A DNA stretch of 64,000 nucleotides, taken from positions 210,891 to 274,890 of the forward strand of contig JAVXUO010003158.1 in NCBI GenBank assembly GCA_033065855.1, read 5' to 3'. A model generated the notes under the pieces. That model made no database searches and was not told the origin of the DNA. It saw only the letters and a list, made by a program, of their open reading frames with translations. This stretch comes from Escallonia rubra (Eukaryota > Streptophyta > Magnoliopsida > Escalloniales > Escalloniaceae). A program made the translations under genes and the position numbers. The stretch's first letter is position 1; each line of letters begins with the position of its first letter. This document shows positions 43,776 to 55,555 of this stretch, in pieces.

Positions 43776-44708
43776 AGCCTGTTTGCGAGTTTTTTTAGGA
43801 GAGAAAAAAGAGGACAAGAAAGGAAAGTGACTTCTTTCCTCCCTTTTCTCTATTTTGTGAGTTTTTAGGGAGAGAAAAGAAAAGAAGAGAAAAGGAAGGA
43901 AAGTTTGAGCTTCTTTTGTCTTTAAACTTTTTCTCCCAAAATTAGGAAGAAACGAAGAAAAAAGAAACTCTCATAAGTAATATTTTTTTCATAATGTCTA
44001 TATTACCCTTGAGATTATGATGACAAAATCTTTAATGACTTTTAGGTCCTATGGTTTCTTACAAAAACCTATCATACCATTTATTTCAAACAAATAGAAG
44101 AAGTGACAGAAGTGGTGGCTAACTTCATCTCCTGCAATCTCAGGTAAGAATCCCAAAAAGCCGAGGGCTTTATATAGTTATCCACCCGAGAGGCGCAAGC
44201 TCATGTTAAAAAAAATTGATGAGAGGTTCAAATTGTCGCTGATAAGCTATTTGAGTGTCAGAATTAACTCATGACTAATTGTTATACTTTTGGTATGATA
44301 TTAATTACATTTGGATGGTCAAATATTTGCAGTCAACTCATAGCTAGTTTGTATGTTTTTTTTATTGTGGCGTTAATTAGTGACGTGAGACTTATCACAT
44401 TATTATGGTATAAACTTTCTGTGATGTCCTTGATGACCAATTTTTTCTCCATCTGAATTATGTTCTTAGTTAGGATCATACTTTAACGTCTTTATTTGAA
44501 TTAGCACACTGTGCTGCATAATGATATATACGTCATATTATATCTTTACTATTCTTTTCTTTAAAACTCACAAACAAGAGAAATGAATAATGCATTCCTT
44601 TCTCTCTTAAACTCACAAACAAGAAGATGGAAAACTGTATCCTTTCTTTTCCTTTGTCTTCTCTTCTCTTCTCTTCCTTTCTCTCCCCTCAAAACTCGCA
44701 AATAGGCT
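43776..44708. mobile_element. MITE-like element with gcctgtttgcgag ends
   Basis: The left end agcctgtttgcgagttttt and right end (reverse complement agcctatttgcgagttttg) are inverted. Versions of the same end motif recur inside at 43853 (ttgtgagtttttagggagag) and, inverted, near 44565 and 44605, suggesting internal duplication or one copy within another. The interior is purine/pyrimidine-rich with no transposase. The target duplication is not resolved. Confidence 0.5.
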
Positions 44709-44769
44709 AGTAAAGATTCCTACTTTTACAAGGCTTAGGACTTATCCAAAACCACCAGCCCGAGACTTC

Positions 44770-45457
44770 GGCTCTGTTTGACAGAATTTTTTTTTTGGTC
44801 TTCAGTTTTTAAAGAGCAATTTTTAAAGAACAGTTAAATTTTTTTTTTTACAAAAATAAGTGGGTGTTTGATAACCCTTTTTTTTTAGGTTTTTTTTTTT
44901 GGTGTTTGGTAACCATTTTTATTTTGACTTTTTTTTTTGTGGTGATTTGCGGTGGTCGACGGTGGTGGTGGCCGGCGGTGGTTGTTGCCGGCGGTGGCTG
45001 CCGGAGTGGTGGCCGGAAGTGGCTGCCGGAGATGGTGGATGCCGACGTGGTGTTTGTCGGCGGGCGATGGTGGCTGCCGGTGGGGGTGGCTGGAGGCCAC
45101 CTGTCGCCCGGTGGCGGTTGCCGGCGGCCGGAGGTGGCTGTCGGGCGGCGGTGGCTGTCGGAGGTGACTACCGGCGGTGGTGGCCAGAGGTGGCTGCCGC
45201 CCGGTGGTGGTTGCCAGCGGCCGGAGGTGGCTGTCGGGCGGTGGTGGCCACCGCCCACCGCCCACCGCCGCCTGGTGGTGGTTGCCGGCGGCCGGAGGTG
45301 GCTGTCGGTGGCTGCCGGCGGTGGGTGAGTTGTGGTGGAGGTTTTAAAAAAAAAATTAAAGTGAAAACGAAAAGAGCTTTTTCCTTTTTTTATTTTTTCA
45401 CTCTACAATTTAAAAAGCCACTTTTTAAATTGAAAAAAAAGTGGTACCAAACACTCC
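44770..45457 (+). mobile_element. AT-arm/GC-core MITE-like element, copy B
   Basis: The left end is ggctctgtttgac and the right end, inverted, is gagtgtttggtac. Two AT-rich arms flank about 400 bp of GGTGGC/GCCGGAGGTGGC repeats. 'tgggtgtttgataacc' and 'tttttttgtggtgatttgcg' match the same positions in copies A and C, but the GC core is several times longer. All Gly/Val/Arg-rich or His/Pro-rich frames here come from the triplet core. Confidence 0.6.
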
Positions 45458-45902
45458 TTTCATTAGCTTCCATATTCGTTCAGAGGACTTCCAAGATAGA
45501 TACCAGCAATCTCATCCACCTAAGCACATGTACTCTCTAACCTTTCCCGAATTCTAGTATGTTGCTGGCTCTGACTTAGGCATCGGATGGTCCCCTAACG
45601 GTTCCCCTCAAAGTAGTAGTTTCTTGGGCCTTACTCTCTTTGGTGTGTAGGTAGCTAGACCTGATTGCCTCGAGTGCTCCACCAAAATTTTAGTGGTAAC
45701 AAACATAATAGGGCTAAAGTTAATTCATATAATATTTTCTTTGGTGACATTATTTAGAATTTACTAGGTATTTTTAAAATTTAGAGCATTAAATTGCTTT
45801 TTTCTTACGGTTTTACAATTGCAGTTACTGGAAAATGTATAAACCTTGACAAAGTCTATACCCATTTAAGGTCTAGTGAAAACTTTTATTAATTACTAGT
45901 TT
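45458..45902. other. Unassigned stretch
   Basis: No gene or repeat ends recognised. The last three bases (ttt) form the left target duplication of the CACTA element. Confidence 0.45.
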
Positions 45903-45914
45903 CACTACAAGAAA

Positions 45915-46135
45915 ACAGGTTTTTAGTGACGGAATTTGGCTCCGTCACTAAAATTCCGTCACCTAAAAGGCTTTTAGTGACGGAATTTGCTCCGTCACTA
46001 AAATTCCGTCACCTAAACTAACCAATGTTAAGAAAACAGGTTTTTAGTGACGGAATTTGGCTCCGTCACTAAAATTCCGTCACCTAAAAGGCTTTTAGTG
46101 ACAGAATTTGCTCCGTCACCTAACACTAATAGTTC
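45915..46135 (+). repeat. CACTA left subterminal repeat array
   Basis: A roughly 121-bp unit (agaaaacaggtttttagtga ... ccgtcacctaaa) is present twice. Each unit holds several gtgacggaatt motifs in both orientations that can form short hairpins. Confidence 0.85.
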
Positions 46136-46749
46136 TAATTTTGATTTTTTTTTTTGAGTTTTGGAAAAATCCCCAAATGTATAATTTAGGGCTTTTTTTT
46201 CTTTTCATTTCCCTTCATCTCTTTGAGCTCCTCCCGCCACCTCCCTTTCTCCCTAAATTCTCACCGCCGCCCCCTCCCTTTCTCCCCATTCCGTCACAGC
46301 CGGCCAAGGGCGGAGCCACGACAGTCGACAGCCAGCTGGAAGCCCGAAGCCACGACGAGCGACGAGCTGCGATTCAGGCGAACGACGAGCGGCGAGCAGC
46401 GATTCAGGTGAACGGCGAGTCGCGACAGCTTGTTGGGATCTAGACCAGTAGATCTACGACCAACGGACGGCCACCTTTGTTGACGGACGGCCACCTCTGC
46501 TGACGCCGGCCGCCACTACCGCTACACGTCGACGGACGGCCACCTCTGCTGCATTTTGTTTGTTCTGAAGAAGAAGACCTCCGTGGCTCTGTCCTCCGGT
46601 CACTCCACTCCACCGGACCACTGACGCTAACGACTCTGAGCTCCCAGTCTTCTTCGGTCTTCACCACCGGTGGGCGAATCGGCGACAAAGGTATGTTCCG
46701 AATTCCGATTACTTTATATTTTTCTACTGTTCGCCACTGATCTTGCTTG

Positions 46750-47517
46750 AAGAATAAATAAAATGGATATTGATTATTGATTATCTGAGTTCCAAATTGA
46801 TTGAAGATTCATGATTATTGAGATTATTGATTATTGATTATCTGAGTTCTGAATTGTGATTATTGATTGAGATTATTGAGATTGTTGACGGAGGATGGGA
46901 CCCAATTGGATTTAACGTGTGATTATTGAGATTGTTGACGGAGGATGTGACCAATTGGATTGAATGTGCGATTTAGTTGAATGATAGTTGATTGGTCGGT
47001 TGAATGATAGTTGAATGGTCGGTTGAATGTGCGATTTAGTTGAATGGTCGGTTGAATGTGTGATTTTGTTATTGATTATCTGAGTTCCGAATTAGAATTT
47101 GGTAATTAGTATCAGAGCTATATTGTGAATTTTTAGTGGATATTGATTATTGATTATCTGAGTTCCGAATTGATTGAAGATTCATGATTATTGAGATTAT
47201 TGATTATTGATTGTGATTATTGATTATTGATTATCTGAGTTCCGAATTGTGATTATTGATTGAGATTGTTGACGGAGGATGGGACCCAATTGGATTTAAC
47301 GTGTGATTATTGAGATGGTTGACGGAGGATGTGACCAATTGGATTGAATGTGCAATTTAGTTGAATGATAGTTGAATGGTCAGTTGAATGATAGTTGAAT
47401 GGTCGGTTGAATGATAGTTGAATGGTCGGTTGAATGTGCGATTTTGTTATTGATTATCTGAGTTCCGAATTATAATTTGGTAATTAGTATCAGAGCTATA
47501 TTGTGAATTTTTCATGA
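46750..47517 (+). repeat. 377-bp tandem duplication inside the CACTA element
   Basis: Two long units both contain 'gacggaggatgggacccaat', 'gttgaatggtcggttgaatg' and 'taattagtatcagagctata'. Smaller repeats of 'attgattattgattatctga' occur within each. The sequence is non-coding and resembles intron DNA. Confidence 0.8.
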
Positions 47518-47589
47518 TTCTTCACCATATTATTTATGATGTGAATTTTTAGTAATTGTTAGTTAAATTTATCTTTATATGATTATGTA

Positions 47590-47675
47590 GCCATACAGAA
47601 ATACTGAGGATGATGATGACAATGATGGTTTAGATGCCAATGAGGAGTATGACCTTGATGAGGATGTAAATTGAG
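47590..47675 (+). pseudogene. Short acidic exon-like piece in the CACTA element
   Basis: After an acceptor-like gattatgtag the frame reads NTEDDDDNDGLDANEEYDLD then EDVN and a stop. It resembles an acidic C-terminal exon. Neither source gene nor function could be assigned. Confidence 0.3.
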
Positions 47676-47918
47676 TGACCAACTAATCCCCTCTCTTTAA
47701 TTTGAAATGTTCAAACATCAACTTACTTTCATATTTAAGGATGATCGCTACTATATGATAGTTTAGGATTTGTGTTGGACTTGGTATTTTATGTGTTTGT
47801 GGACTTGTGGAGTTTGTGTTGATGAAAATTGTGGAGGTTGATTTGGTAATGGATATTGTGTTAATGGATTTTGTGGAGATTGATGTAGTAATGGATTTTG
47901 TGGAGATTGATGTAGTAA

Positions 47919-49340
47919 GGGTCCGTTTGGAACCAATTCTTTTGGGATTTGGATTTCAGATTTGGAATTGGATTTGAAATTCAATTCATTTTTTTTTCTT
48001 TGGAACAAAAGGAAATTCAAATAACAAAATTTCAATTTTGTGTTTGGAGAACAAAGGAAATGGAAAGGTAATAATTTTTTAGACAATTATATCCTTGATT
48101 TACGATGAAAAATAAATTACGGTAAATGGTTTCAAGTGTGCTAGTGCCAGCACATGGTGGTGGCGGCAGCGGCGGCACTGCACGGTGTAGCAACATCGTA
48201 GGTGGTTGGGTGGTCAAGTGATGGTAATGATGGTAGTCATGGTATTGAGGTGTAACAAAGTGTAACTAGAGGTCATCAACTGACGCCAATAGTGATGCCG
48301 ATGGCAGTAGTGACGGCGGGTGGTGGCGGCGGAGGCGACAGTAGTGATGGTGACGGTTGTGGTGGCAATAGTAGTGGCGACAGTAGTGATGGTGGTGAAG
48401 GCAGTAATGACGGCATCAATGGTGGCAGTAATGGTGGTGGCAATAGTGGTGGTGGTGGTGGCAGTAGTGGTTGCTGCGGTGATGGTGGTGGTGGCGGTAG
48501 TAGTGATGGTGGTGGGGGTGAAGGCAGTAGTGGCGGCAGCGGTGGTGGCAATAGTGGTGGCGACGGTGGTGGTAGTGGCATTATTGGTGGCTGTGGCGGC
48601 GACAGTGGTTGGGGTGGTAGTGGTGGCGGTGGTAATGGTGGCGACGGTGGTAGTTGTGGTAGTACTGGCGGTGGTTGGCGGTGGCGGTAGTGGTGGGGGA
48701 TGCAGTGGCGGTGGAGGTGGTAGTAGCGATGGCAGTAGGGGTGGCAATAGTGGTGGTGGTGGCAATAGTGGTGGTGGTGGCAGTAGTGGCAGTACTGTTG
48801 GTGGCGGTGGCGATGGCGGTGGGGTAGAGGTGAGGGATGCAGTGGCGATGGTGGTTGTAGTGGTGGTGGTGGTGGTAGTGTTCGCATTGGTTGTGGCGGC
48901 AACGACAGTGGTAGTGATGGCGGCGGTGGTAGTGTGGCGGTGGTAGTGGTGGTGGTGGTGGTAGTGGTGGTGGTGGCAGTGGTAGTAGTAGTGGCGGCGA
49001 CGACGGTGGTGGCGGCGACAGTAGTGGTGGCGGTGGCAGTAGTGGTGCTGGTGGTGGTAGTAAAAGTGGTGTTGCGATAGCGACAATGAAGATGGTGGTG
49101 GTGGGTTCATTGTTGGAGAGATCTAGAAAAAAATGGTAAGATAGGTAAATAATTAATTTTAATTCAAGTAAATCGAAATCCCATGAAATCCGACCATTTT
49201 TCATCGGATTTCACACTATAAAAACAAATCCAGTCAAATCCCATGAAATCCAATTCCAATTCCTTTTTTTACTGTTCCAAACAACAAAATTTAAGGATTT
49301 GAAATGAAATCCTATCAATTCCATGGTTCCAAACACACTC
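47919..49340 (+). mobile_element. PIF/Harbinger (Tourist-like) element with GGT/GGC core
   Basis: The left end is GGGTCCGTTTGGAACC and the right end, inverted, is GAGTGTGTTTGGAACC. It is flanked by TAA at 47916-47918 and 49341-49343, the usual 3-bp Harbinger target. The arms consist of 'aaatccaattccaatt'-like sequence that is inverted between the ends. The centre (48125-49105) is a long GGT/GGC triplet tract. No transposase is present. It is nested in the CACTA element and is therefore younger than it. Confidence 0.75.
48125..49105 (+). repeat. ~1-kb imperfect GGT/GGC/AGT triplet tract
   Basis: Almost continuous GGTGGC, GGTAGTGGC and GGTGGTGGT triplets on the plus strand, so G is confined to one strand. 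It creates open frames longer than 200 codons in several phases on both strands (poly-Gly/Ser, poly-Val, poly-Pro, poly-Thr, His/Arg). That all phases stay open shows these are composition artefacts. Confidence 0.9.
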
Positions 49341-49867
49341 TAATGGATTTTGTGTGCTTGATGAGTTGATGGATTTGTTGTATACAGGTTTGAGAAAAAA
49401 ATGGGATTTGAAAAAAATAGGCGGAAATATACTTCTTTTGTTTTATAATTTTAGCGACGATTATGATTTGTCGCTAAAAGCATAAAACATTGATAAAATA
49501 CCTTTAGTGACAGAATTTTTCCGTCACCATTTATTTTAGTGACGTATTTCATGTGACGGAATTTTCCGTCACCAATTATTTTTAGTGACGTATTTATGTG
49601 ACGGAATTTTCCGTCACCAATTGTTTTATACAAAGTTTAAAAAAAATATTCGAAATATAAAATACATTTAGTGACGGAAAATAATGTCTCCATTCCGTCA
49701 CTGAAGTTAGTGACGGAATCGTTAATTCCGTCACTAACTTTTTAGTGACGAGTGTATACGCGACGGAATCGTGTGACGGAATTTTCCGTCACTAAAACTT
49801 TTAGTGACGGAAATTGCTTTTTTAGTGACGGAAATTTTCGTCACTAAAAACCTGTTTTCTTGTAGTG

Positions 49868-50285
49868 TTTTAAGATTTTTATTCAACCAATTTTTTCCAT
49901 TGATTTATGTATATTTTTTGTGCTTTTTGGAGAGATGGAGTTGTTAAGCAGCTCAACCCAGTAACAAAACGAGCTCTCATTTAGAGAACAGGGCTGAGCT
50001 GATCATGAGATCTTGATATTATCAACAAATATGAGCTCGATCAAGGAGCCTAAACAAGGATGAGCCGAATCATTCCTAAACGAGTCGACATCTCAGTCTG
50101 TTTCCAACCTTACGGTCTCAAATAATTTTATTGTTCCAAGACGAGAAATACAGCTCGTTGTAGTACTCAACTTACCCTTGCGAAAATATTTCATTAAAAT
50201 GAACCTCCAGACGTGGTTGAATGAGTAGAGGCGCCATAATTTGAAGAGTAAGTTTTAAACGGCTCCATTACATAAAAAAAGGCCT
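49868..50285. other. Unassigned stretch with gagctcg-type remnants
   Basis: Phrases such as 'atgagctcgatcaaggagcc' and 'aaacgagtcgacatctcag' resemble a common dispersed plant repeat, but no ends are visible. No gene. Confidence 0.4.
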
Positions 50286-50294
50286 ATTTTTAAA

Positions 50295-51154
50295 GGATTA
50301 AATCCACATGAAATCTCATACTTTGGGGTCATTTACACGGAATACCCCAGACTTTGTTTTTTTGGCTCCCACCATCCCAACTTCCATTTTTTGTGCTTTA
50401 GATACCAATTGATGGAAAAAACTTGAATTTCTTGGATGTCTCTTGGAGGGCAAATTTGATAATTTGCAGCAAAAACCTATGTGGAAGCCATATCATCACA
50501 TTTAAAACAGATGAGGAAGCTACATCATCAAAGTCAAACCCTTGTGGTAGCCGAATTTACTTTTTCCCAACTATCTTCTCTTGTCTAAACTTAGGGTTCC
50601 GCCCCCAATCTTTGCAACATCAACCACCGCCACCATCAACCAAAAATGAAATCATGGAATTCTCCATTTATGCAATTATGACCCATCACCCAATGTAGAA
50701 GAGATTTCTAGTTAGCTAGTAGCCCAATTGGTGAATAAAATTTAAAGCAAACCCAAATTCAAAACCAAATTCTAGATTCCCAAGTTAAGCAATTGCGAAA
50801 ATTCAACTTTCACATGTAGATGGTGACTGTCGCGGAAGAAAAAAAGGCGACGGTAATGGGGCGGCTGAATTTAGGGAACGGGGTTTCCGGTAGTGAGGTG
50901 GTTAAGGCATGGTGGTGGCTGAGTTTGAGGAAAGGGAGCGACGAGTGGTTTAAGGAAAAATGTGAGTTAGGTTAGAGGAAGGAGGTGAACTCCCCATATT
51001 TTTCCCTCAAATTTTTAATTGACATCCAAATTTTTCTGTCAATTGGTATTTCGAGCACAAAAATAGAAGTTTAGGGTGGTGCGAATAAAAATTAAACTCT
51101 AAAGTGTTAAGCGTAAACGATCTCAAAGTATGGGATTTTATGTACATTTAATCC
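50295..51154. mobile_element. Mutator-type MITE with ~130-bp inverted repeats
   Basis: A perfect 9-bp duplication atttttaaa at 50286-50294 and 51155-51163 flanks inverted arms. The left arm starts ggattaaatccacatgaaat and the right arm, inverted, starts ggattaaatgtacataaaat. Both continue through 'catactttg(g)g' and 'tgtgct...ataccaattga'. The 860-bp body has no transposase; the frame at 50423-50698 is not recognisable. It lies about 800 bp upstream of the PP1 start codon. A related element is at 58797-59776. Confidence 0.8.
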
Positions 51155-51636
51155 ATTTTTAAAAGGGCCTTAAAATTTGACTTGTTTTGTTTTAGTCCTC
51201 TATCTGAGCTTTCTTTTTCTATTGGGTCCTTAAGTCCCTAAATTTTAAGACCGCATCGATCTTAAAGTAGTAAATTTGGAATATTATCATTTTGGCGCAA
51301 AAGATTAAATTTCTTAATGCTAATATGACGGTGGTGTATGAACGGAGTTGGTGGAATCGGTGACTTTAACCAGTGAGAGTGAAAATATCTATAAAAAAAA
51401 TAAAAAAAAATTGAAGAAGAATCAAGAAAGAAAGACTCTTGCTCCATTAGAATTAAAGTAAGACAAGACTTCAATAATCTTTCAAAAGTCAAGTCCAAAT
51501 GTACATGAACGTTTTTACAATTTATCTGAGTTTCAACGGGCATATCAAATGTATCCATGAAATGAGAATAAAATGTAAGTGGTTAAAATTTGTCGAGCGA
51601 GAGCAAGAGTGAACGAGATCTAGGAGTCAAACACAA

Positions 51637-51642
51637 TATAAA
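51637..51642 (+). promoter_or_regulatory. Candidate TATA box of the PP1 gene
   Basis: TATAAA followed by GG lies about 340 bp upstream of the ATG, implying a leader of roughly 310 nt. The leader is pyrimidine-rich near 51780-51930, as expected for a plant 5' UTR. It is a single match and not proven. Confidence 0.4.
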
Positions 51643-51979
51643 GGGAGAAATGAAGAAAAAGAATATGATTCCTGCCCTAATAAATTTAACGGCAAAAGCT
51701 TATATTAACACGAATCTACTAGCGAGAGTGTGGTAAGCCTATACGTGGGTCGCTCTACCTGGGTGTACGCACTCACTCTGCTCAAGAATCTCTCTCCCCC
51801 TGTTGCCTTTTCATTTCGACGGTCTGACTCGTGTAGATCGATAGACTCGAATGTTAATATCCACAACCAAACAACAAGAAGTCCACCAACATCATCATCG
51901 ACCCTTTTCACTTTATTCTTTACTTCTTCCTCTTCTTGCATCCTGAATGCCCTGTATATGAACTTGAAGCAATAAGCAA

Positions 51980-54900
51980 ATGGAGCCTTTGCCTCTTGAC
52001 GATATAATCAGCCGATTGCTCGAGGTACGAGGCCGGCCCGGCAAGCAGGTGCAGCTTTCCGAGTCGGAGATCAGGCAGCTTTGCCTTAGGTCCAAGGATA
52101 TCTTCTTGCAGCAGCCCAATCTTCTGGAACTTGAGGCGCCTATCAAGATCTGCGGTGTGTTTTTCTTGATTTTGGCATGTTTCTATTTGTTTTTTGAAGT
52201 GGGTATAGTTTGTTTTGTGTTTTTTAATGTGGTTTCTTGGTGATTATGAACTGGGCGTGGTCTCTTTGAGCTGGGTAAGGGTTTAATTTGATCCTCTTTG
52301 GTTTTGAGCTTTTCTAGCTAATTATGATTTTGTTAGGTTCTAATTAAAGTGGGTTAACTTGAAATCTATGGTTACACTTTGAATTTAAACTGGGTTTGGT
52401 TTGATGTTGCTAGTTTTACTCACTGTGATGAGGGTTTGACCCAATTTTGAATGGTTTGGAATGGGTTCTTGATAATTGTAAATCGGGTTTGGTGGTGATT
52501 TATTGGAAGTGCTTAATTTCATTGGTAAGTGCGTTTTTTGCAATGAATGTACAGCTCAATGATAGAGTTGCTTGGGCTAATGGTTATCTGATAGTCGAGA
52601 TGGGTATGGATTGCGTTTTTTTTTAATTTTTATTTCTGGAATGCATTGTGAACAATTTCTGGCTGACCTAGGAAGTTATGTAGTAGGTTCCTTTCGCTCT
52701 TTTATGAGAGGGATTCATTTCTATAGATACAGTTGATGGTAAATAGATTAGTGACTTTGACTAGAACGGTTGTCTCCTCAATCATACATATTTTTTTCTT
52801 GGATGGTTTGACTTGATCTTTTGGCTTGACTTGAAAATCTTGTCATCTTGTGCAAGTGAGTTTGCTATTTCAAACTTGTAGCTTCTCAGTGCATGAGATC
52901 TTTGAACTGATAGCTTAGTAATATGTGAAGTACATAGCAGATATTATCAGATCATAAAGACATGCAAGGAGTGTCCTACTCCTGTCAAGGCTTTCTGACC
53001 TACCAAGCTCCCCCGTAGGTGACATGAAAAACAACTCATCAACGGTGAAGGCCTATATTTGGAGTTCCTTTGGGGTCGATTAGGTGAAACGCTATGACCT
53101 AATAGTCTCCAGTTTAAAAGCCAACAAAAAGTCTCATTACTAACAAGTTAAAATGATCTTCACCAAAACCCAAGCACCTAAAATTGTTAGGAGAGTGAAT
53201 TATTTTTCACGAAATGACCCTCAATTACGTAGACTAGTCCTCGGAAAAAGATCTTTTGAAGTTTTTTGCTTTTTACAAAGCAAATTTCGATGACCGAAAC
53301 GTTAGCCCTCTCAAAGGCTGATTAATGACCACTTTGAGTTTAGATATTTGCAAGATGCCGACAATATTTATTTATATGCGTGATTGTGTTTGAAGTTCCA
53401 ATGATATAGCTTAGATGAAGTGATTAACTCTACTAGTCTTCGGTTTAAAAAGTCGACAGAAAGTCTCATTACTAACAAGTTAAAGTTACTGTTACAATGT
53501 GAATTATTTTTTTACGAAATGACACTCCGGGCGAAGGAGGCTATGGTAGCTTGATCGATCCTTCCTCTGCTAAACAACTTGACTGGACAACTGGTAGGAG
53601 ACAGAAGGCGGACTGAAAGGAAGTGAAAGTCACTCATAACTTAGTAACCCGGAGAGGAGATGGCACGAATAAAGTCAGCCAATTATGTAGAGTGTAGACA
53701 AGTCTTCTGAGAAAATCTTTTGAAGTTTTCTGCTTTCTGCAAAGCAATTTTCAATGACCAAAACTTTAGCCCTCTTAAAGGCTTATTAAAATGACCACTT
53801 TGAGTTTAGATGTTTGCTAGATGCTGACAATATGTATTTATCTGTGTTAGCGTGTGTGAAGTTCCAATGGTATAGCTATGAAGTGATTAATTGTTCCCGG
53901 CTTAAAAAGCCAACAAAAAGTCTCATTACTAACAGTTAAAATGATCATACCCAAAACCCCAAGCGCCTAAACTGTTACAATGTGAATTATTTCTTACAAC
54001 ATGGCCCTCAATTACGTAGACTAGTTCTCGGTAAAACCTTGAGAAGATTTCTGCTTTTTGGTCAGCAAAATTCGATGACCAAAACGTTATTCCTCTCAAA
54101 AGGATGATTAGTTACCACTTCGAGTTTAGATGTTTGCAAGATGCCGACAATATTTATGTTTATGTGTGAGTGTGTTTCGAAGTTCCAATGCTATAGCTTA
54201 GATCAAGTGATTAACAAACAAAATTAAGGTTCTTTGAATCATAGCATGCTGGTTGGGACTTGATTCTGGAAAGCACTTGTTGAAGATGGTTCGTTGACAG
54301 ATCACCAAGTTGTTGACTGTTAATGGGCTGGCTTCGATGTAAGAAGATAACTTGTAGGATTGAAGCTCTTCAAGTGTCAGTTTTTTTTCCCATTTGTTTT
54401 TCTTTGAGAATATGCTGATGAGGTATAAGATCTTTTGGTCCATGCAAGTGGATAATTTAGCACTGTTTGAAGTTATGTTAACAATTGAGTTGTCACAATT
54501 TTGTTTTGGTTTTTGGGGTTATATTGTTGGTTCTTGGGATTGAAGATAGAGGACCTTTGTGGTTGTTGGTATTACCAATGTAGTATCTGAGAAAATGGAT
54601 CCGAGTATTCGTTTGTCTGCTTGTGGTCCAAAATGGGAGCTCCTTCTTCTTTTCCTTCCAATCTAGGTGTTAAACCAAGAGCGTTGTAACATCCGGTTTA
54701 AGTCATTGGTTGGTATACAACCTCTGAAGCACGGACACCCCTCCTAGGGAGGGGTTTGGTGTCCTAGACGGACGGACACCCCGACACCCTCCGGACACCG
54801 CCCGACACGTGTCCGACACCGCCAATCGGTGTCCGAATTTTTTTATTTTTTATTTTCCGACACCGTGTCGGACACTTCATCGAGTGGTGTCGGACACGGT

Positions 54901-55515
54901 GATGTGCAGTGTCCGAACGTTTGGGGCTACTTCGGAATTTTTGGAACAAATTTCAGGGGTCGTCGTCTTCTCTCACCTCATCTGTCGGCCGTCTTCTTCT
55001 CTCGTCGCCGTGATGCTGGATCTGTCGCCGACGTTGCCGGGGCCGACAGATCTGAAAGTCGCCGATGTTGTCGGAGCCGACAGATCTGAAAGGCGCCGGC
55101 GTTGCCGGATACGGAAGCCGACAGATCTGTCCATCGTCGCTGTCGCCGTCACCAGATCTCTCGCCATCGTCGCCGGAGGCCTCCACCGCCGTCGCTTACC
55201 CACAGGTCTGCTTCTTCTCTTTGTCTCGGCAGTCGTCTCCTTCCTCTTTTCTTCCTCTTCTCTGTGTCTTCTCTTTCTCGCGAGTCGCGACCCACAGATA
55301 TCTTTCCCTTTTTTTTTCCTTCTCCCTTTTCTCCCTTTTTTTCTTTTTCTGTGACTATACTAAAGGACACCAGATATGGCCCTTTATAAATTGCACTATG
55401 CCCCTTTATTTGGTACCACCAAATAAATGAATAGAATATGACTTGTATTTATTTAAATTCTTTATTTTAGTAGTTTTTTTATTATTGTTTGTTATTATAG
55501 TTTGTGAAATGTATT

Positions 55516-55555
<40 letters not shown>

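Larger units (their letters stand above)
45903..49867 (+). mobile_element. Complete non-autonomous CACTA transposon
   Basis: Both termini are perfect CACTA ends: CACTACAAGAAAACAGGTTT at the left and its inverse ending ...cttgtagtg at the right. A 3-bp target duplication ttt lies at 45900-45902 and 49868-49870. Subterminal zones (45915-46130 and 49450-49860) are packed with gtgacggaatt/attccgtcac in both orientations, the typical transposase-binding array. Inside are a GC-rich segment, a 377-bp tandem duplication (46750-47517), a short acidic exon-like piece (about 47590-47675) and a nested Harbinger-type element. No TNP2-type transposase is present, so it must be moved by a partner. Confidence 0.9.

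Noticed and set aside
44848..45540. Glycine/arginine- or proline-rich frames up to 213 codons
   Set aside because: Product of the GC-rich core of a MITE-like element.
46108..46443. 111-codon frame in the CACTA element
   Set aside because: Begins in subterminal repeats and runs through proline codons into a GC-rich segment; not a known CACTA protein.
47110..47125. 'tagtatcagagcta', like a copia primer-binding site
   Set aside because: It is part of the tandem duplication in the CACTA element (also near 47487), with no adjoining LTR.
48214..49110. Long open frames (up to 298 codons) rich in Thr/His/Pro, Val or Gly on both strands
   Set aside because: They arise from the GGT/GGC triplet tract, which keeps several frames open at once; no domain, splice or start context.
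54809..55430. Overlapping frames (up to 181 codons)
   Set aside because: They start in the transposon's subterminal ggtgtccg repeats and change composition mid-frame; no domain recognised.
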